The notes under the pieces: generated by a model
Database searches by the model: none
What the model was told of the DNA's origin: nothing
Seen by the model: the letters and a program-made list of their open reading frames with translations, nothing else
From: Bacteroidales bacterium
GTDB taxonomy: Bacteria; Bacteroidota; Bacteroidia; Bacteroidales; Muribaculaceae
DNA: 33,189 nt
NCBI GenBank assembly: GCA_030536615.1
Contig: JAUNPQ010000011.1
Location: 6,888 to 40,076, forward strand
Reading direction: 5' to 3'
Shown here: positions 1-7,975 of the stretch, piece by piece
How the letters are laid out: each line of letters begins with the position of its first letter
Numbering within the stretch: the stretch's first letter is position 1
Translations under genes and position numbers: made by a program

Positions 1-2
1 CA

Positions 3-356
3 TACTACTGGAGGTCCTTCAATGTCGTGGCCTACTGGGTCAATAGAGAATCCAAACTCACACAGAATTCAAATATCATTATCCGCGGACGCAACTCATA
101 CGGACTGTCTCTGGGCTGGGGCAACGGGACATGGGTCATCAATCTTTCCGCCCGGAATTTCCTCAGACATAACTGGCGAACAACAACATGGCATAAAGAT
201 ACGCCGCTCTACTCTGAAATGCAGACGTACTATAATCCATCCGCACATGCAAACCTCAATCTCTCCGTGACATATACCATAGGATACGGTAAAAAGATAC
301 ATCACAGCAATGAAATCGGTGGTGGCGACACTGCGCCGTCAGCAATTCTAAACTGA
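3..356 (+). CDS. Outer-membrane beta-barrel protein, C-terminal end (partial)
   Basis: The reading frame is open from the left edge to a TGA at 354-356 and gives 117 residues, so the true start lies outside the window. Alternating hydrophobic and polar residues and many aromatics fit outer-membrane beta strands. The end, a GYGKK motif followed by NE, glycines and a short Ala/Ser-rich tail, resembles the last strand of the TonB-dependent-receptor-like beta-barrel family common in Bacteroidales. It probably sits in the outer membrane; the substrate cannot be told from this fragment. The GTG at 27 and the ATG at 22 (another frame) are internal or spurious. Confidence 0.6.
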   Translation, partial: YYWRSFNVVAYWVNRESKLTQNSNIIIRGRNSYGLSLGWGNGTWVINLSARNFLRHNWRTTTWHKDTPLYSEMQTYYNPSAHANLNLSVTYTIGYGKKIHHSNEIGGGDTAPSAILN

Positions 357-358
357 CC

Positions 359-423
359 TGCACTTGCACCAAGACCCCACTGTTTATCGCAATTTCCATT
401 CAGAAGTGCAATGAACCGTGGGG
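359..423 (+). other. Possible pseudoknot between the barrel gene and kup
   Basis: TGCACTT at 359-365 can pair with AAGTGCA at 404-410, and CCCCAC at 375-380 can pair with GTGGGG at 418-423. The two stems interleave, which is an H-type pseudoknot topology. There is no U-tract after it, so it is not a standard terminator. It lies 64 nt before the kup ATG and could be a leader element, but two short stems can occur by chance. Confidence 0.25.
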
Positions 424-486
424 CGCAAGCAGATGTTTGTATGTCGTAAACCCGAATTATGACATACTCCCGGTTTGAACGCGCAT

Positions 487-2448
487 ATGACACCTGCTTG
501 TAATACATCGCATCAGTCCGAGCTGCGACGCCTCTCCCTGATGGGCGTCCTGGTGACACTTGGCATTGTTTTCGGCGATATCGGCACCTCACCGCTATAC
601 GTCATGAAGGCCATCACCGGCGTAAATCCAGGTTATGATCCGGATTATATCATCGGAGCGGTGTCGTGCGTGATCTGGACTCTGACCCTGCAGACCACTG
701 TAAAATACATCCTGATCGCACTGAATGCCAGCAACAAGGGTGAAGGCGGAATTCTGGCACTCTTTGCATTGCTGAGGAAACGCCATCGCAAATGGCTCTA
801 TATCATAGCCGCCACAGGAGCGGCAGCGCTCATTGCCGACGGTGTCATCACCCCCGCCATAACAGTGACGTCGGCCATCGAGGGGCTGGGCATCATAAAT
901 CCCAGCATACCGGTTGTCCCCATCGTCATAGCCATAATACTCTTTATCTTTATTCTGCAACAGGCCGGGACAAAAAAAATAGGACGATGTTTCGGCCCAT
1001 TCATGCTCCTGTGGTTTCTTATGCTGGGTGTCCTCGGCGCAGCCAACATAGGCAACAGCCCCATCATTCTCAAGGCCTTCAACCCATGGTATGCAGTCAG
1101 ACTCCTTGTGAGCTATCCCGGATGGTTCCTTGTACTCGGGGCTGTGTTCCTATGCACAACCGGTGCCGAAGCGCTTTATTCCGATCTGGGACATTGCGGC
1201 AGAAAGAACATCTCTGTCAGTTGGATATTTGTGAAAGTTATGCTGATCCTGAACTATCTGGGTCAGGGAGCATGGCTTGTAGCACACACAGGCACACCCC
1301 TCCCGGACACAAATCCATTCTATGCCATCATGCCGCACAGCATGGTGATAATAGGCGTGATAATGTCCACCGAAGCCGCCATAATAGCCAGTCAGGCATT
1401 GCTCAGCGGTTCATTCACCATATTTTCAGAGGCAATAAACCTCGGACTATGGCCATATCTGAAAATCAAATATCCCAGCAACGAAAAAGGACAGCTCTAC
1501 ATACCCGCCGTCAACTGGACTCTTTTGGCCGGCTGCCTTATAACCGTGGCCGTTTTCCGCGATTCAACCCGCATGGAAGCCGCCTATGGCCTGGCGATAA
1601 CAGTGGCCATGCTCATGACAACGGTGCTCCTGACTCTTTGGCTGCGCACACGAGGCTTGTCACGTACCGTATGCGGTCTCTTTCTTGTGTTCTTCACAAC
1701 GCTTGAGGGCATCTTCTTCGCAGCCAACATGTTCAAGTTCGTACATGGCGGATGGTTCTCCATCCTCATCACCGGTCTGGTGGGCGCCGTCATGATCATA
1801 TGGTTCAACGCCACAAAAGTACGTTCCCGCCTGCTGAAATACCGGCCACTGGCAGACTGCACAGACATGATCCGTGCCATCAGCAATGACACGGAAATAC
1901 CCAAGTATGCCTCAAACCTGATATACTTCAGCCGCTCACCGGAACCGGATCTTGTAGAGAGCAAGATCATATATTCCATTGTCAACAAACAGCCCAAACG
2001 TGCCGACCATTATTTCATCATCCGTCTCATCAGTGATGACGCTCCTGACACGCTCCAATATAACGTGAAAGACGTGGTGCCCGGTACAATATATCTTGTC
2101 ACCATGCGTTTCGGATTCAGAGTCAGTCCATTGATCAATATATATTTCAGACAGATTGTTGAAGACCTGGTTGCCGCCGGCAGACTTGACCTCACAAGCA
2201 CCTATCCCTCACTGAAAGCGAAACACATTCCGGGCGATTTCCGTTTTATCATCATCCGCAGGGTTTTCTCAACATCAAGCATCTGCAATCGCAGAGTCAC
2301 CATGCTCATGCAACTGCACAACATGCTCAGACACCTCGGCATCACAGATCAGGCAGCCATGTGCCTGGACACAAGTGTGGTGACCCAGGAAACCGTTCCG
2401 CTCATCATCAACACATCATCACCGCGCCGCATCACCCCTACGCCATAA
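487..2448 (+). CDS. kup: Potassium uptake protein Kup (KUP/HAK/KT family)
   Basis: This is a K+ importer of the inner membrane, taken to be a K+/H+ symporter as in the family. The family signature GDIGTSPLY is at about residues 30-38, and a conserved NKGEGGILALFALL stretch follows at about 84-97. About twelve hydrophobic segments fill the first 440 residues, followed by a soluble C-terminal domain, as in E. coli Kup. At 653 residues it is near family length. I chose the ATG at 487; a TTG four codons upstream at 475 is also in frame, but ATG is preferred and no Shine-Dalgarno is expected in this phylum. The gene stands alone between the barrel protein and a small acidic protein. I found no clear promoter match directly upstream. 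Confidence 0.95.
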   Translation: MTPACNTSHQSELRRLSLMGVLVTLGIVFGDIGTSPLYVMKAITGVNPGYDPDYIIGAVSCVIWTLTLQTTVKYILIALNASNKGEGGILALFALLRKRHRKWLYIIAATGAAALIADGVITPAITVTSAIEGLGIINPSIPVVPIVIAIILFIFILQQAGTKKIGRCFGPFMLLWFLMLGVLGAANIGNSPIILKAFNPWYAVRLLVSYPGWFLVLGAVFLCTTGAEALYSDLGHCGRKNISVSWIFVKVMLILNYLGQGAWLVAHTGTPLPDTNPFYAIMPHSMVIIGVIMSTEAAIIASQALLSGSFTIFSEAINLGLWPYLKIKYPSNEKGQLYIPAVNWTLLAGCLITVAVFRDSTRMEAAYGLAITVAMLMTTVLLTLWLRTRGLSRTVCGLFLVFFTTLEGIFFAANMFKFVHGGWFSILITGLVGAVMIIWFNATKVRSRLLKYRPLADCTDMIRAISNDTEIPKYASNLIYFSRSPEPDLVESKIIYSIVNKQPKRADHYFIIRLISDDAPDTLQYNVKDVVPGTIYLVTMRFGFRVSPLINIYFRQIVEDLVAAGRLDLTSTYPSLKAKHIPGDFRFIIIRRVFSTSSICNRRVTMLMQLHNMLRHLGITDQAAMCLDTSVVTQETVPLIINTSSPRRITPTP

Positions 2449-2499
2449 CTTCCTGCTGCGGCTTTTACGAAAACGTCATGAAGGTTTTGAAAAAATCAT

Positions 2500-2507
2500 T
2501 ATATTTG
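2500..2507 (+). promoter_or_regulatory. Bacteroidota -7 box for the small acidic gene
   Basis: TATATTTG matches the TAnnTTTG -7 consensus. The only nearby TTTG (2486-2489) is only 10 nt upstream, too close for a proper -33 box, so this is a half-match. Initiation about 7 nt downstream would leave a short leader before the ATG at 2529 and would exclude the in-frame ATG at 2478. Confidence 0.45.
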
Positions 2508-2528
2508 TGCATTATAAACCACATCACG

Positions 2529-2834
2529 ATGACAAAAAAAAGCAGAAGCAACAACATGCGGCAACATCCCGGCAATATAGATTCCACCAAACTTATGTTC
2601 ATGACAGCCATGTATGAAATGGGCATCAGTGCAGAAGATTATGCCGTTTTTCTTAAAACCTCCATTGACGAGCATCCCTTAAAAGAATTTTTGCCCATTG
2701 AATCATGCCCGGACAATAATTTTGATGACGAGGACAAGGATGATTGCTATCTGCCGTCAAGACCGCGCCGGAACATTATTGAATACGTCAATGAGATACT
2801 TGCGGAAATTCCCGACGAATGGCACGGCATGTAA
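2529..2834 (+). CDS. Small acidic hypothetical protein
   Basis: I do not recognise this 101-residue protein. It has a basic N terminus (MTKKSRSNN), a mid part that looks helical (about residues 18-45), a strongly acidic run DDEDKDD near residue 66, and a C-terminal helix-like end closing with EIPDEWHGM. No signal peptide or membrane segment is visible, so it is probably cytoplasmic. The frame stays open upstream into kup, but the ATG at 2529 is preferred because a TATATTTG -7 box lies 22 nt before it. ATG 2478 would give 17 more residues. Codon use looks like that of neighbouring genes, which supports a real gene. Function unknown. Confidence 0.6.
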   Translation: MTKKSRSNNMRQHPGNIDSTKLMFMTAMYEMGISAEDYAVFLKTSIDEHPLKEFLPIESCPDNNFDDEDKDDCYLPSRPRRNIIEYVNEILAEIPDEWHGM

Positions 2835-3071
2835 TATCTGACATCAACCTACAGCCCCACAAATATTTCTACAACTGACCCCGCACAACAGACAAACTAA
2901 ACCGGATATATTTAATTACGCAATAAAGTCATGGCCATGTCTCTTGATCTCGAGATACTGCTACAGGACGTTGAATCGTTATTTTGTAAAAATCAGGAGG
3001 CATTATTATGATTTTATGAAAATCGCAGCTCCGGAACAGGTTAAACTTATGGATAATTGATTCTTTTCATT

Positions 3072-3203
3072 ATGGATATCAAGACACTCGAATTTGTGAC
3101 ATATTGCATAAGCAAACTCGCGCAGGTGTTGAAAATGAGCTAGCGGGAAGTTTACAGGAGGCCATCATACATCTGCCTCTTGAATTTCAAGGTGCAAAAT
3201 TAA
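3072..3203 (+). pseudogene. DUF3791-like gene remnant
   Basis: The frame from ATG 3072 begins MDIKTLEFVTYCISKLAQVL, which from memory closely resembles the N terminus of Bacteroidales DUF3791 proteins. It is cut by an in-frame TAG at 3141-3143, where the family often has Gln before REVYRR; CAG to TAG is a one-base change. REVYRR is still readable after the stop, then PSY follows at once, as if about a dozen residues were deleted before the family's usual PSYDVLHTF stretch. The frame ends at TAA 3201-3203, about half the normal length of around 70 residues. DUF3791 genes often sit beside DUF3990 genes; no intact DUF3990 is present. Confidence 0.55.
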
Positions 3204-3283
3204 AAAGAAATCCACAATCATACGCCATACCATTATCACAATTCTTCCGGAAACTTTGTACGTTCTGATTTGTAATCTGCCAC

Positions 3284-3314
3284 TTGTCAGATTCGCCATT
3301 TTCCATTAACTTTG
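3284..3314 (+). promoter_or_regulatory. Bacteroidota promoter upstream of the efflux operon
   Basis: TTG at 3284-3286 and TAACTTTG at 3307-3314 are 20 nt apart, matching the phylum's -33/-7 pattern. Initiation near 3321 would give about 300 nt of leader before tolC at 3620, or would serve the 48-codon ORF at 3368. No better match was seen nearer tolC. Confidence 0.6.
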
Positions 3315-3367
3315 CACTCGGATTTGACGATGCAGTATGCTGAAAATGCCTGCGGAAAGTCAAGATT

Positions 3368-3514
3368 ATGATGTATAAATCACTAACAGACACCTCTGAT
3401 TTAGATATTCTTATAGTGTATAATGGGAACATGACAGCGTTTCGGGATGAAAGGCCGGCCTATTATTCTATTGCTCTGATATACCCTACTGATTTCTGGA
3501 ATACCGTTCAGTGA
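3368..3514 (+). CDS. Doubtful 48-codon ORF, possible regulator remnant
   Basis: ATG 3368 to TGA 3512-3514 lies about 47 nt after the predicted start of transcription from the promoter at 3284-3314. The product runs MMYKSLTDTSDLDILIVYNG and later contains FRDERPAYYSIALIY. It has no signal peptide. The composition is protein-like, and the sequence faintly recalls the N-terminal part of AraC-type regulators that often neighbour such efflux operons in Bacteroidota, but that is a weak guess. It may be a leader peptide, a truncated regulator or noise. Confidence 0.25.
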   Translation: MMYKSLTDTSDLDILIVYNGNMTAFRDERPAYYSIALIYPTDFWNTVQ

Positions 3515-3563
3515 TTTAACGCTGAACGCAGTATAGCAATGCGCCATACCCTTATCCGGGTAT
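3505..3563 (+). promoter_or_regulatory. Two hairpins in the efflux-operon leader
   Basis: CGTTCAG (3505-3511) pairs with CTGAACG about 10 nt later. ATACCC (3546-3551) pairs with GGGTAT (3558-3563) around a 6-nt loop. Neither is followed by a U-tract. They could be operators for a DNA-binding regulator or leader stems; no regulator gene is next to them. Confidence 0.3.
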
Positions 3564-3619
3564 CGGAGCTGCTTTTCGTGTACCTATACAGACAATACTC
3601 ATAAAATCATATAACACAA

Positions 3620-4939
3620 ATGACAAAGACAATCAGATTGTTAATGGCATTTGTCCTGTTGTCGACACCATGCACACATGGTCAGGAAATACGACAAATG
3701 TCAATGGCGGAATTGTTCACACTCGCCAACCGACAAAACCCCGACATCGGAGCCGCAGATGCTAAAATCGCCGCTGCGCGGCAAGGTGAAGCAGTAGCTA
3801 AAAACGCCCTGCTTCCACAAATCAGCGCATCGCTCACATTGAGCTATCTCGGTGACGGAACCGTTCTTGACCGTGATTTTGGCAACGCTATGCGTGACAG
3901 ACTTCCACATTTCAGCAACTCTCTCTCAGTGGAGTTGTATCAGCCGTTATATACAGGCGGAGCCATATCATCAGGTGTCCGCCTTGCGGAAAAAGACACG
4001 GAAATGGCTATTAACAACCGCACAAACTCAGTGAATTCAATCAGAATGGCCATTGCCACAAACTATCTCGAACTTGCCAAACACCGCAATCTCATACAAG
4101 TCTATGAAGAGAACATAAGGCTTACCGAGAAACTGCTTGCTGCAATGAAAGCAAAACATTCACAAGGTATAGTCTTGAAAAATGACATCACGAGATACGA
4201 GTTGCGCCGGTCCTCCCTTTCGTATGACAGTCTTGCCACTGCAAATGCCATAAGAATATTCAACAAAAATCTTGTTTCCCTGCTCGGACTTGAAGCTGCC
4301 ACCGAGATTATTCCGGATATTGAAGCCGACGGCAGCCTAATTATTGCCGGAGATGCAAACACATGGATTGAATCGGCCGTTGCCAATTCTCCGTCATTAA
4401 AATCACTCGACATTCTTACGGGCATGTCAAGTCTGAATCGCAAAATCGCCCACTCGGAGTATATCCCTAAAATCGGGCTGGTTGCCGGAGATAATTTTCT
4501 CGGACCGGTGACATTCGAGGTCCCAGCTCTGAACAAAAATTACAACGCATGGTTTGTCGGGGTCAACGTGAAATGGAATATCTCATCTTTGTTTACAACT
4601 CCAAAATCAACACGGAAACACGACCTTGAACTCGCAAGGATACAGCGCGATACGGAATCTGTGACAGCAGAAATAGAGAGGCGTATCAGCGAGGCTGCCA
4701 CACTCTATCGGCAATCGATAGAGCGGCTTGAGATTGAGCGCAAAAATGTGCAGCTTGCAGAGGGAAATTACGCCGTAGTATCAAACCGATTCAATAACCA
4801 GCTCTCATTACTCACCGATATGCTTGACGCCTCAAACGCACGGCTTGATGCAGGTGTGAGGCTCGTAAACGCTGAAATATCAACAAGATTTTACTATTAC
4901 CAACTTCACTACATAGCAGGAACACTCTCTACATTATGA
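3620..4939 (+). CDS. TolC-family outer-membrane efflux protein
   Basis: This is the outer-membrane exit channel of a tripartite efflux or secretion pump. The first 21 residues form a Sec signal peptide ending around THG-QE. The rest (439 residues in total) shows two OEP-type repeats rich in long amphipathic helices: the first around 25-220 with a GxxLLPQISASLTLSY-like strand and a QPLYTGGAISSG turn, the second around 245-435. No lipobox cysteine is present, so it is not a lipoprotein. It overlaps the next gene by 4 bp (ATGA), which indicates translational coupling with the adaptor and pump. The substrate cannot be inferred. Confidence 0.9.
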   Translation: MTKTIRLLMAFVLLSTPCTHGQEIRQMSMAELFTLANRQNPDIGAADAKIAAARQGEAVAKNALLPQISASLTLSYLGDGTVLDRDFGNAMRDRLPHFSNSLSVELYQPLYTGGAISSGVRLAEKDTEMAINNRTNSVNSIRMAIATNYLELAKHRNLIQVYEENIRLTEKLLAAMKAKHSQGIVLKNDITRYELRRSSLSYDSLATANAIRIFNKNLVSLLGLEAATEIIPDIEADGSLIIAGDANTWIESAVANSPSLKSLDILTGMSSLNRKIAHSEYIPKIGLVAGDNFLGPVTFEVPALNKNYNAWFVGVNVKWNISSLFTTPKSTRKHDLELARIQRDTESVTAEIERRISEAATLYRQSIERLEIERKNVQLAEGNYAVVSNRFNNQLSLLTDMLDASNARLDAGVRLVNAEISTRFYYYQLHYIAGTLSTL

Positions 4940-5970
4940 AACAGAAAACTCGCCGCCGGCTCCAGAATGCCGGAGTCATCATCCTCATACTTGCCGGATT
5001 TGCATGGATAGCCTCTAAATTCATCGGATTCTCATCATCCACATTCACCGACAATGCCCAGGTATATCAGCGTATTGTGCCGGTAAACAGCCGTGTTCAG
5101 GGGTTCGTGAAAGAAATACGCTTTGATGACTATACACCCGTACACAAAGGTGATACGCTTGCAATAATCGAGGATGCGGATTTTCGTCTGCAACTCGCAC
5201 AGGCAAAAGCCAATCTGCAAAATGCGATGTCCGGTAAAGATGTGGCTACATCAGCCGTATCCACTTCCACAAATGATATCACCGTGACAGAATCCGCCCT
5301 TGCCGAAGTGGAGACATTGCTGAGAAACGCAAAACGTGACCTCGACCGTTATTCGGCACTTCTGCAGCAGGAAGCTGTCACACAACAACAATATGACGCG
5401 GTTGAAACCAATTATCTCGCACTTGAAGCCAAACGAAACACACTTGTGAGGCAAAAAAACTCCACCGGATTTGTGGCACAGCAGCAGCGTCACCGCCTCG
5501 GACAGAATGATGCCGGGATAGAATTGGCGATGGCTGCCGTAAGCCTTGCCGAACTCAACTTGTCATATACCGTCATACTCGCCCCGTGCAACGGCTTCAC
5601 CTCGCGTCGCAACATACAGCCGGGACAACTTATCCAGCCCGGACAGACAATCGTTTCAGTTGTCGACACCGGGGATACTTGGATCATCGCCAATTACAAG
5701 GAAACTCAAACTGCGGGAATGACAATCGGAGACAGTGTGAAGATAGAGGTTGATGCAATTCCGGGAGTGAAATACATTGGCGTGATAGAGGCAATATCCA
5801 ATGCCACAGGAGCAAAATACTCCCCTCTGCCGCAGGATAACGCAACCGGTAATTTTGTAAAGGTCGAGCAGCGCATACCAGTCAAAATACGGTTTTCCTC
5901 AAATACGCCTGAAAAAGATATGACACGGTTACGGTCAGGCATGAATGTTGAATGTAAAGTTATCAAATGA
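4936..5970 (+). CDS. HlyD/EmrA-family periplasmic adaptor subunit
   Basis: This membrane-fusion protein links the inner-membrane pump to the TolC-type channel. One N-terminal membrane anchor lies at about residues 12-31. Then come the first half of a lipoyl-like domain (NSRVQGFVKEIRFDDYTPVHKGD), a coiled-coil hairpin of roughly 120 residues, the second lipoyl half (APCNGFTSRRNIQPGQLIQPGQ in short pieces) and a beta-barrel part. The 344-residue length and the domain order fit EmrA rather than RND adaptors such as AcrA, which are lipoproteins. It is the middle gene of the operon, with 4-bp overlaps on both sides. Confidence 0.9.
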   Translation: MKQKTRRRLQNAGVIILILAGFAWIASKFIGFSSSTFTDNAQVYQRIVPVNSRVQGFVKEIRFDDYTPVHKGDTLAIIEDADFRLQLAQAKANLQNAMSGKDVATSAVSTSTNDITVTESALAEVETLLRNAKRDLDRYSALLQQEAVTQQQYDAVETNYLALEAKRNTLVRQKNSTGFVAQQQRHRLGQNDAGIELAMAAVSLAELNLSYTVILAPCNGFTSRRNIQPGQLIQPGQTIVSVVDTGDTWIIANYKETQTAGMTIGDSVKIEVDAIPGVKYIGVIEAISNATGAKYSPLPQDNATGNFVKVEQRIPVKIRFSSNTPEKDMTRLRSGMNVECKVIK

Positions 5971-7562
5971 TGGGACACGGACCAAGCCCATTCACCAACA
6001 ACCGCCTTCTGGTATATAAACCGTGGGTGCCTCGACAGTTGCGTTTCTGGCTGATTATCATGTTCGCCTTTTTCTACCAATTGTCGGGAGGCGTGTATCT
6101 CGCTGCTCTGAGCCAGATGGTTGGTGAACTTTCCTTTATCAGCGAGGATGTGACTATGGCGGGTTATTGTTCACTCATCGGACTGAATATGATATTCCCG
6201 GTACTTTTCAGATGGAAATTCTACTTTTACAGCCGCCAGATGTGGTTCGTGTCCAGCATCGGTTCCATTATCTGTGCAATAGCCGCTCCATACTCCACAA
6301 TCCCATGGATTTTGTGGCTCGTATGCCTTTTCGCCGGATATTTCAAGATGATGGGAATGTTCGGGTGTATGAGTACAATTCAGTTGAATATCACGCCTAC
6401 CCGCAATTACGGCGTGTTCTTCCCCGTGGTATATATACTCGTCTGCGGGGCTATCCAGATTTCGGGATTGATGACGGCTTACATTTCATATGCTTACAAC
6501 TGGAAATATGTCTACCTCGTAATCGTGGGGCTTATGCTGGTTATAGACCTTATCGTTTATTTAATGATGAGTCATGACCACCGTGGCGCGCCGTTCATTC
6601 CGCTCAAGGGAGTGGACTGGACCGGACATATCCTATGGATTGCCACATGCTGCATCGCAACATGGATATTCAATTTCGGTGAGCATTACGACTGGTGGGA
6701 TAGCCGTGAGATCTGGTATGCGACATGGCTTTTCATTGCGGTGTTTGCCCTGACATTAATTGAATCGCACTATAAGAAAGAACCATTTATCTCGTTGAAG
6801 GCTTTTTGTTATCCCATAACATGGAAAGTCACGTTTGTGCTGTTGGGAATAGCAATTCTTCAGGCGTCGGCCCATGTATTGCAGCCCGTATTTATGAACG
6901 CGGTTGCCGGATACGACTGTTTCACCATCGTAAACTTCAATTATCCTGAGATTTACGGCATAATCATTGGGGCGGTGCTGACTTACTTCGCCCTTGTCAG
7001 ATGGAAATGGCGAATGAAAATATTTTTCTTCACCTGCTTTCTTCTGACCACATTCTACATTGTCGCATCCTATTTCCTTATCGACCCTTCAACGGATGCA
7101 TGGCAGTTTTATATCCCCTTGTTTGCTTTCGGGGCCGGCGAAGTAATGATGGAGGCAGGAGCCACTTATATTGTATGCCGCAACATTCCGTTTCAGTACA
7201 TGTTTATGAATATAGCCATTATCGGGTTTGCCCGCTGTGGTGTAGGGACAGCAGCTGCCGGTGCATTGGTGGAACGTATGTTCGCATGGGCTATGGATAA
7301 GAATGTAATGCTGACTTCTTCCGACATGACTCATTTAGGCAGCAATGGTGCCTCATGGTTCACGGAGTATTTCACCATGCAGAATATCATGCTTGCCGTC
7401 AAGGAATGTTACGGATATCTGATATTATTCGGCATATTGATGATGCTGACAATACTATTCGCACGCTTCAGCCCTTCCATGAACAGGATTTTGCCAACTA
7501 TGAGTGCTGCGGCACGTTGGATCCGCAATCCGCATGGCACAACAGACCCCACCCTCGGATAG
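5967..7562 (+). CDS. MFS efflux transporter, EmrB/DHA2-like, 14 membrane helices
   Basis: This inner-membrane drug/H+ antiporter-like pump has 531 residues and about fourteen hydrophobic segments, matching the 14-helix DHA2 arrangement that works with EmrA-type adaptors. The signature motifs of classical EmrB are weak: I do not see a clear GxLaDrxGrkxxl loop after helix 2, where the sequence reads FPVLFRWKFYFYSRQ. It looks like the divergent Bacteroidota branch of the family. A long soluble loop is present near residues 440-475. It starts in the ATGA overlap with the adaptor and ends the operon. The substrate is unknown; assignment to drugs, bile salts or fatty acids would be a guess. Confidence 0.85.
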   Translation: MMGHGPSPFTNNRLLVYKPWVPRQLRFWLIIMFAFFYQLSGGVYLAALSQMVGELSFISEDVTMAGYCSLIGLNMIFPVLFRWKFYFYSRQMWFVSSIGSIICAIAAPYSTIPWILWLVCLFAGYFKMMGMFGCMSTIQLNITPTRNYGVFFPVVYILVCGAIQISGLMTAYISYAYNWKYVYLVIVGLMLVIDLIVYLMMSHDHRGAPFIPLKGVDWTGHILWIATCCIATWIFNFGEHYDWWDSREIWYATWLFIAVFALTLIESHYKKEPFISLKAFCYPITWKVTFVLLGIAILQASAHVLQPVFMNAVAGYDCFTIVNFNYPEIYGIIIGAVLTYFALVRWKWRMKIFFFTCFLLTTFYIVASYFLIDPSTDAWQFYIPLFAFGAGEVMMEAGATYIVCRNIPFQYMFMNIAIIGFARCGVGTAAAGALVERMFAWAMDKNVMLTSSDMTHLGSNGASWFTEYFTMQNIMLAVKECYGYLILFGILMMLTILFARFSPSMNRILPTMSAAARWIRNPHGTTDPTLG

Positions 7563-7624
7563 ATGGAACGCCATAATCATACAACCTATAAAGAAACATA
7601 TTATGCTATAGTTTTGAATTTTTG

Positions 7625-7655
7625 TTTGCGGATTCACAGACATTTGCTAATTTTG
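7625..7655 (+). promoter_or_regulatory. Strong Bacteroidota promoter before the structured RNA
   Basis: TTTG at 7625-7628 and TAATTTTG at 7648-7655 are separated by 19 nt, a complete match to the phylum consensus. Predicted initiation is near 7662. This is the only good promoter between the efflux operon and the surface-protein genes. Confidence 0.75.
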
Positions 7656-7661
7656 CATTTG

Positions 7662-7975
7662 CAGACCGCAACGCAGAGGCCCGGTCAGGGTTGAAGCGGG
7701 AGGGCTCTGCAAAGACATTTTGAAAAGCGTTACTTGACGCTCTTTCTTGACTCTCAGAAATCTGGTAAATTTCACGCTTGGTCAGGACAAGAGACAGAGT
7801 GGACGTCTTTATGTGGATATGACTATACATGGTTGGTCCGGCACGCGAGTGTCGGATTTGACCGGATTATTCATATTCCGCGTGAGGCCTCTGCCTGTCC
7901 ATTCTACCAAGCATGGCATACCAGAGCCTCTGAGAGTGAGAACGGACAGAAAGTACGGCTCTCACGCTTTTTTCT
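7662..7975 (+). ncRNA. Probable structured RNA or long leader (about 310 nt)
   Basis: Between a full promoter and a U-tract this stretch is packed with hairpins. GCAGAG+CCC (7673-7682) pairs with GGG+CTCTGC (7702-7710). AGCGT (7726-7730) pairs with ACGCT (7737-7741). TCCGGCAC (7837-7844) pairs with GTGTCGGA (7849-7856) around a GCGA tetraloop of the GNRA type. GAGGC+TCTG (7884-7893) pairs with CAGA+GCCTC (7922-7930) with one bulged C. GCGTGAGG (7880-7887) can pair with TCTCACGC (7960-7967) just before TTTTTTCTTTT. Two overlapping ORFs (7734-7991 and 7747-8013, the latter from TTG) cross it, but both read through the stem and U-tract and look incidental. It could be a free small RNA or a cis leader for the gene at 8025. 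I cannot name an RNA family; it does not fit tmRNA or RNase P. Confidence 0.55.

Larger units (their letters stand above)
2835..3619. other. Gene-poor stretch with gene remnants before the efflux operon
   Basis: No intact gene of normal size is visible in these 785 bases. It holds a short ORF at 2931-3011 (26 codons, no match recognised), a frame ending in APEQVKLMDN and a stop at 3058-3060, a DUF3791-like remnant, a good promoter, a 48-codon ORF and two hairpins. AT content is higher than in the flanking genes. The pattern fits decayed accessory DNA into which the efflux operon's control region is set. Confidence 0.5.

Noticed and set aside
792-1706. 304-codon ORF overlapping kup in another frame
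   Set aside because: It lies fully inside kup and its product is rich in His, Arg and Ser with no domain, typical of a shadow frame.
3187-3432. 81-codon minus-strand ORF in the gene-poor stretch
   Set aside because: It overlaps the DUF3791 remnant and the plus-strand promoter, has no recognisable features and no -7 box.
7662-7975. Identity as RNase P RNA or tmRNA
   Set aside because: The conserved GAGGAAAGTC core of RNase P RNA and the tRNA-like ends of tmRNA are absent.
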